IMG/VR virus record: IMGVR_UViG_3300012000_000035
Coordinates: 1-45,030 of that record
Length of the DNA stretch: 45,030 nt
Strand: one strand, 5' to 3'
Origin: a virus
Of this stretch, positions 13,314 to 19,998 are shown one piece after another (position 1 is the stretch's first letter; every line of letters starts with the position of its first letter). The position numbers were made by a program, and so were the translations under genes. Under the pieces are notes generated by a model that was not told the origin of the DNA, did not search any database, and saw only the letters and a list, made by a program, of their open reading frames with translations.

Positions 13314-13516
13314 TTCATTTCCCCTAAAACTGAAATAAATTGTTCCAGAACATCTTTTGGAATATGAAGAGTATGACCTGTTTTGGTTTCTTCAATTCCG
13401 TTAGTTTCATAAACAGAAACTTCAATGCATCCTTCACCATCATCAATAAATTGGTAGAACCAATTCTCCTCATTATGGTGAATACGAATTTCTTTTGTGA
13501 TTGTGTAAGTAGGCAT
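13310..13516 (-). CDS. Hypothetical protein (68 aa)
   Basis: Start chosen at MPTYTITKEIRIHHNEEN (ATG 13516). The longer frame would run through the end of the upstream gene, and the same AGAACTGAAATG context occurs before the start of that neighbour. The product is mostly beta-strand with a final helix (PKDVLEQFISVLGEMK). No family is recognised. Confidence 0.65.
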   Translation of the reverse strand: MPTYTITKEIRIHHNEENWFYQFIDDGEGCIEVSVYETNGIEETKTGHTLHIPKDVLEQFISVLGEMK

Positions 13517-13517
13517 T

Positions 13518-13691
13518 TCAGTTCTGGTGGTTTTTAAGATAAATTTTGATAATATCCAATACATCGTCAAGAGTTGGAGCACTACCATCATAGTAGTAAT
13601 CCATATTCATCACATCTGTGACCCTGAGAGTAAAATAAACAGTGCTATTAGAAGAATACTGTTTAATGTCGATGTAAGTTTCGTAATCCAT
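13518..13691 (-). CDS. Hypothetical protein (57 aa)
   Basis: Start chosen at MDYETYIDIKQYSSNS (ATG 13691), 1 nt past the stop of the upstream gene and behind AGAACTGAA. A longer in-frame opening overlaps that gene completely and is unlikely. The product has three strands and a helix (LDDVLDIIKIYLKNH), a plan shared with the gene at 13310-13516. Confidence 0.65.
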   Translation of the reverse strand: MDYETYIDIKQYSSNSTVYFTLRVTDVMNMDYYYDGSAPTLDDVLDIIKIYLKNHQN

Positions 13692-13692
13692 T

Positions 13693-13896
13693 TCAGTTCT
13701 TGAAGAGTTTGTAGATTGCAGATGCAATAGCAAGTGCTTCTTCAGGTTCCATCGTAATGTGAGTATGTCGTTTTCCATCTTGCCAATAAGAAATAGTGCA
13801 ACCACCCATACTGGTGACAACATTCTGGTCTTCAACAGTATAATACCATTCTTCATCAGGAAGGATGTTGATACAGGTGCTGGTGTCGATTGCCAT
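13693..13896 (-). CDS. Hypothetical protein (67 aa)
   Basis: Begins MAIDTSTCINILPDEEWYYT and ends EALAIASAIYKLFKN. The fold looks like strands plus one helix, as in the two genes after it, so this triplet may be divergent copies of one ancestor. It leads the operon behind module 8. Confidence 0.65.
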   Translation of the reverse strand: MAIDTSTCINILPDEEWYYTVEDQNVVTSMGGCTISYWQDGKRHTHITMEPEEALAIASAIYKLFKN

Positions 13897-13924
13897 AAGA
13901 GTTCTTCTTTGTGTGTATGAAAGT

Positions 13925-13980
13925 ATTATAAGGCATCAAGAGACATAAGTGGAATGCTCTTGTGCCAGTTGTTCAGGTGG
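13925..13980 (-). promoter_or_regulatory. Composite intergenic module 8
   Basis: CACCTGAACAACTGGCACAAG is followed by stem elements (GAGCATTCC, then TGATGCC) and TATAAT at 13930-13925, then ACTTTCATACACACAAAG. The -35 position is weak. It separates the 109-aa gene from the 13896 operon. Confidence 0.7.
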
Positions 13981-13982
13981 TC

Positions 13983-14312
13983 TCAAAATTGGTGTTTAAT
14001 TTCGTCTTTTGTTGCTATCTCAACAATAGGATAACTCCATCCTTCATAATCACCAAAATCAAAATCAATACTCAACTTTGTGGCAACATTATCGCACAGA
14101 TAATCAGCAAAAATTCCTGGGTCAAGTGCTCCACCATCTGTAAGCAAATCATCATCCTTATGCTTTTCGGGGTAAAACCTCACATAAAAAGTTACTTTAT
14201 AACCTTTTAGATTTTCCAAAACATCATTTACCTTCTGCTGTTGCTTATGCTGTTGAATTTGAAGTTCAAGTTCGTTGAGTTGTTCTTTGGTCAGTTGGGA
14301 AAGGTCAATCAT
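13983..14312 (-). CDS. Hypothetical protein (109 aa)
   Basis: Starts MIDLSQLTKEQLNELELQIQ, a Gln-rich coiled-coil-like helix, followed by a beta-rich half (KGYKVTFYVRFYPEK and KLSIDFDFGDYEGW). The opening is like that of the gene at 10591-10962. It is the only gene between modules 9 and 8, so it is a single-gene transcription unit. No function is known. Confidence 0.65.
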   Translation of the reverse strand: MIDLSQLTKEQLNELELQIQQHKQQQKVNDVLENLKGYKVTFYVRFYPEKHKDDDLLTDGGALDPGIFADYLCDNVATKLSIDFDFGDYEGWSYPIVEIATKDEIKHQF

Positions 14313-14337
14313 CAGGTTTCTGTGTGTTTACAATAGT

Positions 14338-14392
14338 ATTATAAGGCATTAAGAGGCATCAGTGGGATGCTCTTGTGCCAGTTGTTCAGGTG
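14338..14392 (-). promoter_or_regulatory. Composite intergenic module 9
   Basis: CACCTGAACAACTGGCACAAG is followed by GAGCATCCCACTGATGCCTC, a GCATC/GATGC stem, and TATAAT at 14343-14338. It drives the single gene starting at 14312. The -35 position reads CCCACT. Confidence 0.7.
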
Positions 14393-14577
14393 GTCTCAAG
14401 TATCTTTGGTTGCTGCGGATCTTTATACCACACTTTACTATAACACAGGTGTGGTTCAGTCTTATGTTCCATTTGTGCCATCCAATGAATACCTTCATTC
14501 GAAATAGCATCAAGATAATGGATACCTGTCTTGTGGTCAATTGTTCTGGTGATTGATACAAACTTTACTGGTGTCAT
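14386..14577 (-). CDS. Hypothetical protein (63 aa)
   Basis: Start chosen at MTPVKFVSITRTIDHKTG (ATG 14577), preceded by AGAGGCAAAG, a good ribosome site. The longer frame starts inside the promoter's conserved transcript-start region. The protein is beta-rich (HYLDAISNEGIHWMAQM) and stands alone between two modules. No domain recognised. Confidence 0.65.
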   Translation of the reverse strand: MTPVKFVSITRTIDHKTGIHYLDAISNEGIHWMAQMEHKTEPHLCYSKVWYKDPQQPKILETT

Positions 14578-14602
14578 TCTTTGCCTCTGTGTGTATGAAG
14601 TC

Positions 14603-14651
14603 ATTATAAGGCATCAGAAGGCACCTGTGGGATGCTCCTGTGCCAGTTGCT
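14603..14651 (-). promoter_or_regulatory. Composite intergenic module 10 (truncated box)
   Basis: The minus strand reads CAACTGGCACAGGAGCATCCC, then hairpin bases and TATAAT at 14608-14603. The CACTTGA half of the box is missing because the end of GIY-YIG gene 2 (GATTTAG) runs straight into AACTGGCACA. That marks a likely insertion boundary of the endonuclease. Confidence 0.7.
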
Positions 14652-15531
14652 AAATCGGCACACTCCACCCCTTATGTTGGTGCAATTCTCCTTTTATTAC
14701 TTTTGATATTTCCGTTCTATTCAAATTGTATTTTTCACAAAATTTGCGAATTGTGGTTATTTCTTCCACAATCTCACCAGAAGGAGATAGAAGACGCAAA
14801 AATTTATTATGGGAAGAAGATATTTTTTGTTTTAGTTCTTCAGAGCAAGATTTTCCTTTCCTTGCTTTACTTATTTTATCTCTTGCTTCTTGTGAATGAG
14901 TTTTTCCATAAAAAGGATTATTCTCACCTTTTATTTTTTCACTTATTTTTCTTCTTGTTTCTAATGAATGTGATCTTCCGGTATTTGCTTCACTTATTTT
15001 ATCTCTTGTTTCTTGTGAATGAGTTTTTCCAAACATAGGATTTTTATCTCCTACATATTTTCCTTTCTTTGCTTTACTTATTTTATCTCTTGCTTCTTGT
15101 GAATGAGTTTTACCAAGAAATACACTAACCATTCCTTTTTTATTTTGACTCAATCTTATTATTGTTTCTGGTAAATGTTTTTTACCATAAAAGGGATTAT
15201 TTTCACCTTTTCTTTTTTTACTCATTTCATTTTTAGATTTTTTGCTATGTCTAAATCCACTTATCCCATCACCACCATTAGTTTTATTTCGCAATATCCC
15301 AGTTCCCAAATCTTTTCTACCAAACACAGCAATCATATAGATTTCGTGTTTGAATGCTTCTTCTTCGGTTAGGTTTTGTTTTAAAATAATGATTCTGGAT
15401 TTATCTTGTGGTGAATTGACTTCACCTTTATACTTTCTATATGCTCTATCTTTTTGCCCCTTTCCTATGTAATAAGGAGTTCTATCCTCACGCAAATAGG
15501 CATAGGTATAAAACCTGTTAGGATTTACCAT
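14650..15531 (-). CDS. GIY-YIG homing endonuclease 2 with NUMOD3 and NUMOD1
   Basis: A 293-aa protein. I start it at MVNPNRFYTYAYLRED (ATG 15531), as in copy 1; an in-frame TTG at 15555 adds eight residues inside the leader stem and is not credible. The nuclease domain has FYTYAYLR, YYIGKG, HE and NKTNGG. It is followed by about seven NUMOD3 units (SQEARDKISKA, SLETRRKISE, GENNPFYGKTH) and a C-terminal NUMOD1-like helix-turn-helix (LLSPSGEIVEE and IRKFCEKYNLNRTEISKV), which copies 1, 3 and 4 lack. Known relatives bind a long site through these modules and cut with the N-terminal domain. It abuts module 10. Confidence 0.92.
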   Translation of the reverse strand: MVNPNRFYTYAYLREDRTPYYIGKGQKDRAYRKYKGEVNSPQDKSRIIILKQNLTEEEAFKHEIYMIAVFGRKDLGTGILRNKTNGGDGISGFRHSKKSKNEMSKKRKGENNPFYGKKHLPETIIRLSQNKKGMVSVFLGKTHSQEARDKISKAKKGKYVGDKNPMFGKTHSQETRDKISEANTGRSHSLETRRKISEKIKGENNPFYGKTHSQEARDKISKARKGKSCSEELKQKISSSHNKFLRLLSPSGEIVEEITTIRKFCEKYNLNRTEISKVIKGELHQHKGWSVPI

Positions 15532-15542
15532 TTCTACTCTTA

Positions 15543-15630
15543 AATTGGTTCGCAATACTATTTATACAAGAAAAGAGGCATTTCTGCCTCTCCTCTACCT
15601 TAAAGATGCGAACCAATTAAGGCATTATTA
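15543..15630 (-). promoter_or_regulatory. Nested inverted-repeat leader of GIY-YIG 2
   Basis: The arms AATTGGTTCGCA (15618-15607) and TGCGAACCAATT (15554-15543) are perfect over 12 bp, different in sequence from leader 1. Between them lie GAGGCA-GAAA-TGCCTC with TTTTC (15590-15571) and the late promoter TATAAATA (15566-15559). The 3' arm ends 11 nt before the ATG, next to the probable ribosome site AAGAGTAGAA. Confidence 0.75.
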
Positions 15631-15879
15631 TTTATTCTCCCTCAAATTCTTCCAGTTGTAACCCCATATCTCTGCGCAGAAACCAACTTTCCAAAAATAG
15701 ACCAGAATATCCACTAAACGATTTCCCCCAAATGAAATTGCAAGATAAGGAAACTCTGGTGTATGATACCAATCAAAACTCAATTGAAGAAATGATCGGT
15801 GTTTTCCTTTGAGTAGTACGAAGACGTGTTCTGTTCCGAAATCTTTATTTTTATAGTAATCAAAAATACGATAAGTCAT
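15628..15879 (-). CDS. Hypothetical protein (83 aa)
   Basis: Start chosen at MTYRIFDYYKNKDFG (ATG 15879), which has GGAG 7 nt upstream; an earlier ATG at 15900 overlaps the preceding gene and is possible. The product is aromatic and beta-rich (FLQLSFDWYHTPEF, YFWKVGFCAEIWGYNW). Its last codon and TAA stop are formed by AATAAATAAT, the start of the GIY-YIG leader, so the true end may have been replaced. Function unknown. Confidence 0.6.
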   Translation of the reverse strand: MTYRIFDYYKNKDFGTEHVFVLLKGKHRSFLQLSFDWYHTPEFPYLAISFGGNRLVDILVYFWKVGFCAEIWGYNWKNLRENK

Positions 15880-15896
15880 TTCAGTTGCTCCTTCAG

Positions 15897-16223
15897 TCAA
15901 TCTTTTTCTCGCAAACTATCCAATACATCCATAATAAGAGCAATAGAGTTAGCATATTCTCTTACATCTTGCCCACCCATTACAAGATAAGCAATTTCTT
16001 TTTCAGCAAGATCAATTCTTTCATTCCGTGTGAGATCTTTAAGTTCAGGTCGATACCAGTTACCATTCTCATCTTCTTTGAATCCAGCATTCAGTTTCTC
16101 ACGACGATGTGCTTTTTCGGCAGCAGCAAAAAATTCGTCAGGATATGGTTCTTGATTTTGCATAAGATCCAAAACTTTTTGAAAATCTTCGTCAGATACT
16201 TTTACTTTAATTGGTTCAGTCAT
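15897..16223 (-). CDS. Protein with DUF1778/TacA-like segment (108 aa)
   Basis: Start chosen at MTEPIKVKVSDEDFQKVL (ATG 16223), preceded by GAGGCAGACAAAA. Residues 8-40 (VSDEDFQKVLDLM, then PYPDEFFAAAEKAH) resemble the C-terminal toxin-binding part of DUF1778 antitoxins, where LSEEDFxxFLELL-PPxPN is typical. The usual N-terminal ribbon-helix-helix DNA-binding part is absent. The C-terminal 60 residues (LTRNERIDLAEKEIAYLV) are helical. No toxin gene lies beside it, so it may neutralise or mimic a host component; this is inference. Confidence 0.6.
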   Translation of the reverse strand: MTEPIKVKVSDEDFQKVLDLMQNQEPYPDEFFAAAEKAHRREKLNAGFKEDENGNWYRPELKDLTRNERIDLAEKEIAYLVMGGQDVREYANSIALIMDVLDSLREKD

Positions 16224-16401
16224 TTTTGTCTGCCTCATCACAGGATTTCCAAATTTCTTCACATATTTTATCAATTGTTGGTCGATCCTTGTAAAACGTG
16301 TAGTTACGCATTAACCAACCAGCAACCTCTTGAAGAATGTCATCAACCTCATCGTGAGGTAAAGGATGGTTCTTTAGAATTTTATGAAGTGATTCGGTCA
16401 T
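16216..16401 (-). CDS. Small helical protein (61 aa)
   Basis: Begins MTESLHKILKNHPLPHDEVD and ends EIWKSCDEADKND; largely helical and acidic. It is the first gene behind promoter module 11 and overlaps the start of the DUF1778-like gene by 8 nt, so the two are cotranslated. It is not similar to any toxin that I recognise. Confidence 0.65.
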   Translation of the reverse strand: MTESLHKILKNHPLPHDEVDDILQEVAGWLMRNYTFYKDRPTIDKICEEIWKSCDEADKND

Positions 16402-16424
16402 TGTAGTTTCCTTTGATTTCTCTT

Positions 16425-16481
16425 ATTATACAGCAAAAGGCACCTGTTTTCAAGTGCCATTGTGCCAGTTCGTCAGGTGTC
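16425..16481 (-). promoter_or_regulatory. Composite intergenic module 11 (strong sigma70 promoter)
   Basis: CACCTGACGAACTGGCACAAT precedes the stem GGCACTTG/CAGGTGCC with TTTTG. TTGAAA (16453-16448), a 17-bp spacer and TATAAT (16430-16425) give 11 of 12 consensus positions. It faces the operon starting at 16401. Confidence 0.87.
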
Positions 16482-16491
16482 ATCTCTCAAA

Positions 16492-16839
16492 TTAAAAAAA
16501 GTATTCAATCAATTCAGCAGTTTCCGTGATAAGTTCTTGTGTGATATAAGAGCAATCAAATTCTTTGGGAAGAAATTTATTATACATTGAACCAAAAGGC
16601 AACCATCCACGATTAAATTTCTTTTCCAAATACACTATACATTCTTCGCCTTCATCTGTGAATGGTTTTTGCGACAAATAGTGAAGAGCATCGTGCTCAT
16701 ACCAGGCAGTCATTGCTTGGTCGATAGTGAATGGCAAATTATATTTTTTAATTTCTTCTACAATAAAATCACGAGATGGTTTGTGTGGTATTTGATACTC
16801 TACAAAACATTGCAAATCATCAAATAGAGTTTTAGTCAT
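16492..16839 (-). CDS. Hypothetical protein (115 aa)
   Basis: Starts MTKTLFDDLQCFVEYQIPHK and is mostly helical, with RGWLPFGSMYNKFLPKEF in the second half and a helical end (ITETAELIEYFF). It is the last gene before module 11. I know of no function or family. Confidence 0.65.
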   Translation of the reverse strand: MTKTLFDDLQCFVEYQIPHKPSRDFIVEEIKKYNLPFTIDQAMTAWYEHDALHYLSQKPFTDEGEECIVYLEKKFNRGWLPFGSMYNKFLPKEFDCSYITQELITETAELIEYFF

Positions 16840-16850
16840 AAGTTTCAGGT

Positions 16851-16997
16851 TTATAATTCAGTATCTCGTTTTTCTTTGAGTTCTTGAAGTTTTTGTTTAG
16901 CATATTGAGTGAGTTGAAATTTTTTAGTTTTCAACTCATTTATTTCACTTTCAGAAAGAAAGAACCCATCTGGAATGTGTCCATATTCTTCACTCAT
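16851..16997 (-). CDS. Small coiled-coil-like protein (48 aa)
   Basis: The frame ATG 16997 to TAA 16851 encodes MSEEYGHIPDGFFLSESEI and a long charged helix (LTQYAKQKLQELKEKRDTEL). The start shares one base with the TAA of the upstream gene (TAATG). Function unknown. Confidence 0.6.
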   Translation of the reverse strand: MSEEYGHIPDGFFLSESEINELKTKKFQLTQYAKQKLQELKEKRDTEL

Positions 16998-17224
16998 TAG
17001 AAATAGTCCTTCCTCACACATTCTGTTTCAAGGTCTTCTACTCGGTCTTGCAAATCCATAATAATCTCAAGGATTTTCAAAGCATCAAGATTTCCATTCT
17101 CATCAGTAATAGTTGAGAGATATGATTGATTTATAATCTCTCGTTCTTCTTCATATGGTTTGAGATAGAACTCTTCTCTTTGTTTTGAAGAATAGGTGCC
17201 CCAATCTGCTGGTTTGTGTCTCAT
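16997..17224 (-). CDS. Small helical protein (75 aa)
   Basis: MRHKPADWGTYSSKQREEFYL is followed by a helical second half (ALKILEIIMDLQDRVEDLETE) with a heptad pattern that may form a coiled coil. Coupled by ATGA to the upstream gene and by TAATG to the next. No named family. Confidence 0.65.
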   Translation of the reverse strand: MRHKPADWGTYSSKQREEFYLKPYEEEREIINQSYLSTITDENGNLDALKILEIIMDLQDRVEDLETECVRKDYF

Positions 17225-17952
17225 CTCAACATCTCCTTCATTTTGCGTATTGCGTCATTAAATCCCTCCACAAGAAGTTCAGTGTTCACATTCTGCGAAC
17301 CAGAAGCACTTTGTTCATCTAAAATCCATTCCTCAACAATATCTACAATATCATCACAAACCATAACATCGTAATTAAGTTGAACTTTTAGCATATTGTG
17401 AAGTTTTTTAGATTTGTGTTCCTCTACCATTTTATCAATAATCTTTTGAAGATTTGGATTGTCTTTCTCATCCCACTCTACTTCATCATAATACTCTGGT
17501 TCATCAGGACAATAAGGTTCATCAGGACCATACTTCCCCTTCTTCACCTCATTAAACCATAATCCTTCAAGCAGACGATGAGTTTCACCATCAGTAATAT
17601 GAACCAACATCATACCATCAGCAAACCTATACTTTCTCTTATACCAATAAACCTCATCAGTAAATTCAAGACGATAATAAACCATCCCATTATAAGAGAC
17701 AACCTCAAACTTACCACCAAAATCAAACTCCATTTTTGGTTGAGATTTATGTGCCTCAATCTCTTTGAGGAGGTCAAGTTTTGCTTGAAGCACTTTGATT
17801 TCTGCTTCTGTTTTTTCAATATCGGAATTAAAAGTCATTTGTGATTTAAAATAGGGGCAACATTCAGGGTGAATACATTCTCCTTGACTATTATTAGTTT
17901 TTACTCCAGTGGGAGCATAACACCAACCACAGTCCAAGTATTTACAAGTCAT
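17221..17952 (-). CDS. Protein with N-terminal Cys cluster (243 aa)
   Basis: Start chosen at MTCKYLDCGWCYAPTG (ATG 17952); the longer frame begins within TATAAT of the promoter. The first 35 residues contain seven Cys (C3, C8, C11, then CIHPECCPYF) and could form a zinc-binding module. A coiled-coil stretch follows (KTEAEIKVLQAKLDLLKE), then a beta-rich domain and an acidic segment (GPDEPYCPDEPEYYDE). The C-terminal ~50 residues (VEGFNDAIRKMKEML) are helical. Function unknown; it is the largest protein of this operon. Confidence 0.7.
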   Translation of the reverse strand: MTCKYLDCGWCYAPTGVKTNNSQGECIHPECCPYFKSQMTFNSDIEKTEAEIKVLQAKLDLLKEIEAHKSQPKMEFDFGGKFEVVSYNGMVYYRLEFTDEVYWYKRKYRFADGMMLVHITDGETHRLLEGLWFNEVKKGKYGPDEPYCPDEPEYYDEVEWDEKDNPNLQKIIDKMVEEHKSKKLHNMLKVQLNYDVMVCDDIVDIVEEWILDEQSASGSQNVNTELLVEGFNDAIRKMKEMLR

Positions 17953-17973
17953 CGGTTTGTTGCGTATGAGAGT

Positions 17974-18031
17974 ATTATAATGCATCCATAGGGGGATTGG
18001 TGGTGTCTTGTGCCATTTGTTAAAGTGTCAT
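17974..18031 (-). promoter_or_regulatory. Composite intergenic module 12 (degenerate)
   Basis: The box is CACTTTAACAAATGGCACAAG, with several changes from the common form. The hairpin is weak, but TATAAT (17979-17974) and the following ACTCTCATACGCA are kept. It drives the 243-aa gene. Confidence 0.6.
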
Positions 18032-18042
18032 CACCCAAGCAT

Positions 18043-18306
18043 TCAACTCTCTGTGAAAAATCCTTTTAACCACTTTCGGTAGGAAAAGGTTTTTTCCTCT
18101 TCTACAACTTCCCGTTGTTCAAAGTTCTTACCTTCGTGTCCACAAAGATCTTGATCTTTTCTCACGTCTGAGCAGAAACGATTGATTTTATAAACAATAC
18201 CAGATACATAATCTGGATTCTCGAAATAGTGAAGAGTACACACGGGAGAATCCATTTCTTCGTCGTAGTGCTTACAATCTTTACAGGCAGGAATTGTGGA
18301 AGTCAT
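18043..18306 (-). CDS. Cys-rich small protein, paralogue of 11168-11443
   Basis: An 87-aa protein with PACKDCKHYDEEMD, SPVCTLHYFENPDYV, RFCSDVRKD and LCGHEGKNFEQREVV in the same order and spacing as the paralogue. The two differ mainly at the C-terminus (FSYRKWLKGFFTES here). The conserved cysteines suggest one metal site. It is followed by module 12 and overlapped by the upstream gene stop. Confidence 0.75.
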   Translation of the reverse strand: MTSTIPACKDCKHYDEEMDSPVCTLHYFENPDYVSGIVYKINRFCSDVRKDQDLCGHEGKNFEQREVVEEEKTFSYRKWLKGFFTES

Positions 18307-18521
18307 TTGGTTTGTTGTTTTTTAAGTGCCTTGAAGTATTCGTATGTGTGAAGTGAAACCACCTCCAACTCAAAGTTGCTTATCAAAAGAGTGAAAGAAC
18401 AGATTGTAATGAGAGCATCAAGTAGTCCAGCAATAGGAGTGAGAAAACGAAGAACCCAACACTTGAAGTTCAGTTCTTTTCGTTTCCACAAAGAGATTTG
18501 TGGTTTGAATTGTCGTTTCAT
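18303..18521 (-). CDS. Small membrane protein (72 aa)
   Basis: A basic N-terminus (MKRQFKPQISLWKRKEL) precedes a hydrophobic segment (FLTPIAGLLDALITICSFTLLI) and a soluble C-terminus. One or two membrane helices are likely. First gene behind module 13. Function unknown. Confidence 0.65.
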   Translation of the reverse strand: MKRQFKPQISLWKRKELNFKCWVLRFLTPIAGLLDALITICSFTLLISNFELEVVSLHTYEYFKALKKQQTK

Positions 18522-18543
18522 CGGTCTTTGTGTGTACTAAGTC

Positions 18544-18601
18544 ATTATACAACGAAAAAGAGCACCTGTGGAGATGCCCTGTGACAGTTCTTCAAGTGTC
18601 A
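18544..18601 (-). promoter_or_regulatory. Composite intergenic module 13
   Basis: CACTTGAAGAACTGTCACAGG is followed by GGGCATCTCCACAGGTGCTC and TATAAT at 18549-18544. At the 17-bp position lies TCCACA, 4 of 6 matches to the -35 consensus. The GACTTAGTACACACA tail is close to the common form. Confidence 0.7.
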
Positions 18602-18939
18602 TCATCCCACGGAGAACGACGATTTAGTATGTCACGAAATCTTTTTTGTGCTTCAGGATCTGGTGGTTCATTTATTCTTTCCAGCAGAGCATCAAAATCT
18701 TTTGCAGGCAATACAATCTTTTCAGGTTTTGCTCCTTTGCCCCAATACTTTTGAAATTCCCATTTGTAATTCAGATCTAACCATCCACCATTCAAAGAAC
18801 TCCAGAATGATCCCCAGATATGATAATCATCAAATCGAAACCCCTTGTGGTTCATCAAATGAACCCACCACCATATGGGATGATAACGAAGAAATCTATT
18901 GGAAAGTATCCACTTGTTTATAAATGTTGGAAGGTTCAT
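18592..18939 (-). CDS. Protein with DUF1778/TacA-like C-terminus (115 aa)
   Basis: The N-terminal ~65 residues are Trp/Tyr-rich (YHPIWWWVHLMN, WGSFWSSLNGGWLDL). Residues 72-110 read EKIVLPAKDFDALLERI, PPDPEAQKRFRDIL and RRSPWDD, a close match to the toxin-facing segment of DUF1778 antitoxins (VxLSxEDFDxLLxxLxxPPxPN...RxSPW). The ribbon-helix-helix DNA-binding part is missing and is replaced by the aromatic N-terminus. No acetyltransferase toxin is nearby. It may act against a host toxin, but this is inference. It ends on module 13. Confidence 0.65.
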   Translation of the reverse strand: MNLPTFINKWILSNRFLRYHPIWWWVHLMNHKGFRFDDYHIWGSFWSSLNGGWLDLNYKWEFQKYWGKGAKPEKIVLPAKDFDALLERINEPPDPEAQKRFRDILNRRSPWDDDT

Positions 18940-18952
18940 TTTTCCTTGTCAG

Positions 18953-19234
18953 TCATGATTTTACAGTTTGAAAAAGAATTCTTTCTTTAGTTGTATCCCT
19001 TGCTTTGGCAAGTCGTTCGATTGCTTCTTGCTGATGTTTTGGAAGTTGATCCCATTCTACAAATTTTGTTTCATATGCATCAGGAATTATGTTATCTAAT
19101 TTTGTACAGACTCTTTCAAGTTTTGTGGCAATAAAATTGAAAATATGGTAAACAAGGAAAATTGGAGAACAAACAATCAAACGAAGTGCAAAAAAATGCG
19201 GAATTGGTTTTTCGTATGGATAGGTTTTAATCAT
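18953..19234 (-). CDS. Hypothetical protein with membrane segment (93 aa)
   Basis: Start chosen at MIKTYPYEKPIPHFFALR (ATG 19234), which overlaps the stop of the upstream gene; a longer GTG-started frame runs through that gene. Residues 14-38 (FFALRLIVCSPIFLVYHIFNFIA) look membrane-associated. The C-terminal part is a soluble helical region (LPKHQQEAIERLAKARD). Function unknown. Confidence 0.65.
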   Translation of the reverse strand: MIKTYPYEKPIPHFFALRLIVCSPIFLVYHIFNFIATKLERVCTKLDNIIPDAYETKFVEWDQLPKHQQEAIERLAKARDTTKERILFQTVKS

Positions 19235-19404
19235 TTGTTTGAAAGTTGATTGAGATCGTTTGTGATGCGTTGTGCTTCTTGTGGTGATTGACACTCAGAA
19301 ACAATGTAACTAAAACCGTTGGAAAATGTGCGACGGATCTTGTTTTCTTGTGTGCTATAAGATCCATATTTAACTGATATGAGATTCAATAGAAACCGAA
19401 TCAT
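19231..19404 (-). CDS. Small hypothetical protein (57 aa)
   Basis: The frame ATG 19404 to TGA 19231 encodes MIRFLLNLISVKYGSYSTQ, then a beta stretch (GFSYIVSECQSPQEA) and a helix (QRITNDLNQLSNK). The strand-helix half has the form of other small proteins in this array. ATGA overlaps on both sides. Confidence 0.65.
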   Translation of the reverse strand: MIRFLLNLISVKYGSYSTQENKIRRTFSNGFSYIVSECQSPQEAQRITNDLNQLSNK

Positions 19405-19577
19405 TCTTCTCCCTCACTATAAAGAATGTCACACATTTTTTGGTGATAGTTGTCTGCCTCAATCTCGCAATTATGAGATTGGGTGGCATCTTCAATCTCA
19501 TATTGTTTCATATTAAGAGAGTGCATTACATCTACAAGAAGATTGGTGAGTGCTTCAATCTTTTGTAAGTCAGTCAT
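19401..19577 (-). CDS. Small helical protein (58 aa)
   Basis: The frame ATG 19577 to TGA 19401 starts MTDLQKIEALTNLLVDVMHS and ends CDILYSEGEE, largely helical and acidic. Coupled by ATGA overlaps at both ends. The C-terminal bases GAGGGAGAAGA provide the ribosome site of the next gene. Function unknown. Confidence 0.65.
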   Translation of the reverse strand: MTDLQKIEALTNLLVDVMHSLNMKQYEIEDATQSHNCEIEADNYHQKMCDILYSEGEE

Positions 19578-19786
19578 TTAATAGTCACTTCCGTATGAGG
19601 ATTGTAAGTGCAGTTCCAACTAAAACCATCATCACCAGTGCTCATTCTCTCACTCCAAACTCCACCATTCGCAAGGCATTTTGCTTTGTCGTGATGATAT
19701 GCCATCCCATAAAGAAATGCTGCAAAAAGAAAGATTATAATGCCAATACCAAAAGTAACAATGATTTCTTTAGTTTCCCTATTCAT
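19574..19786 (-). CDS. Small membrane-anchored protein (70 aa)
   Basis: One transmembrane helix near residues 9-29 (IVTFGIGIIIFLFAAFLYGM) followed by a hydrophilic domain with two Cys (AKCLANGGVWSERM and WNCTYNP). The layout (anchor, then CLANGGxW...NC) is familiar from small phage envelope-located proteins. The role is unknown. Confidence 0.7.
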   Translation of the reverse strand: MNRETKEIIVTFGIGIIIFLFAAFLYGMAYHHDKAKCLANGGVWSERMSTGDDGFSWNCTYNPHTEVTIK

Positions 19787-19998
19787 TAGAGCACCTCCCA
19801 GTGTGCATCAGATTTGTCACCGAAACGATTAGTTCCAGTTCGTGTGCTTACCCAAAAAAAGTATTTACGATTTTCGGAAGAAAGAAACAACTCACCACCA
19901 GTATCCTGTTCTACAATACAAACAGGATTGTTTTCCATACTGTTTGCTAATCTATTGACTGCCTTTTTACTTTTAGGTTTGACTGTGACTTTTCTCAT
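19786..19998 (-). CDS. Small basic protein (70 aa)
   Basis: Start given at MRKVTVKPKSKKAVNRL (ATG 19998); ATG 20010 (MVKQMRKV) or 20028 are also in frame, and no start has a clear ribosome site. The N-terminus is Lys-rich and the remainder beta-rich (CIVEQDTGGELFLSSENRKYFFWV). It overlaps the upstream gene and abuts the next. Function unknown. Confidence 0.6.
   Translation of the reverse strand: MRKVTVKPKSKKAVNRLANSMENNPVCIVEQDTGGELFLSSENRKYFFWVSTRTGTNRFGDKSDAHWEVL

Noticed and set aside
13518-13856. 112-aa ORF and the 93-aa ORF 13310-13591 taken at full length
   Set aside because: Their long N-terminal parts overlap upstream genes in other frames; inner starts with the same AGAACTGAAATG context fit the tight gene spacing.
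14349-14561. 70-aa minus-strand ORF ending RPPEQLAQEHPTDAS
   Set aside because: It overlaps the better-supported 63-aa gene in another frame and runs through the module box, which merely translates as EQLAQ.
15532-15555. TTG start for GIY-YIG gene 2
   Set aside because: It would place coding sequence inside the leader stem; MVNPNRF at 15531 matches the start of copy 1.
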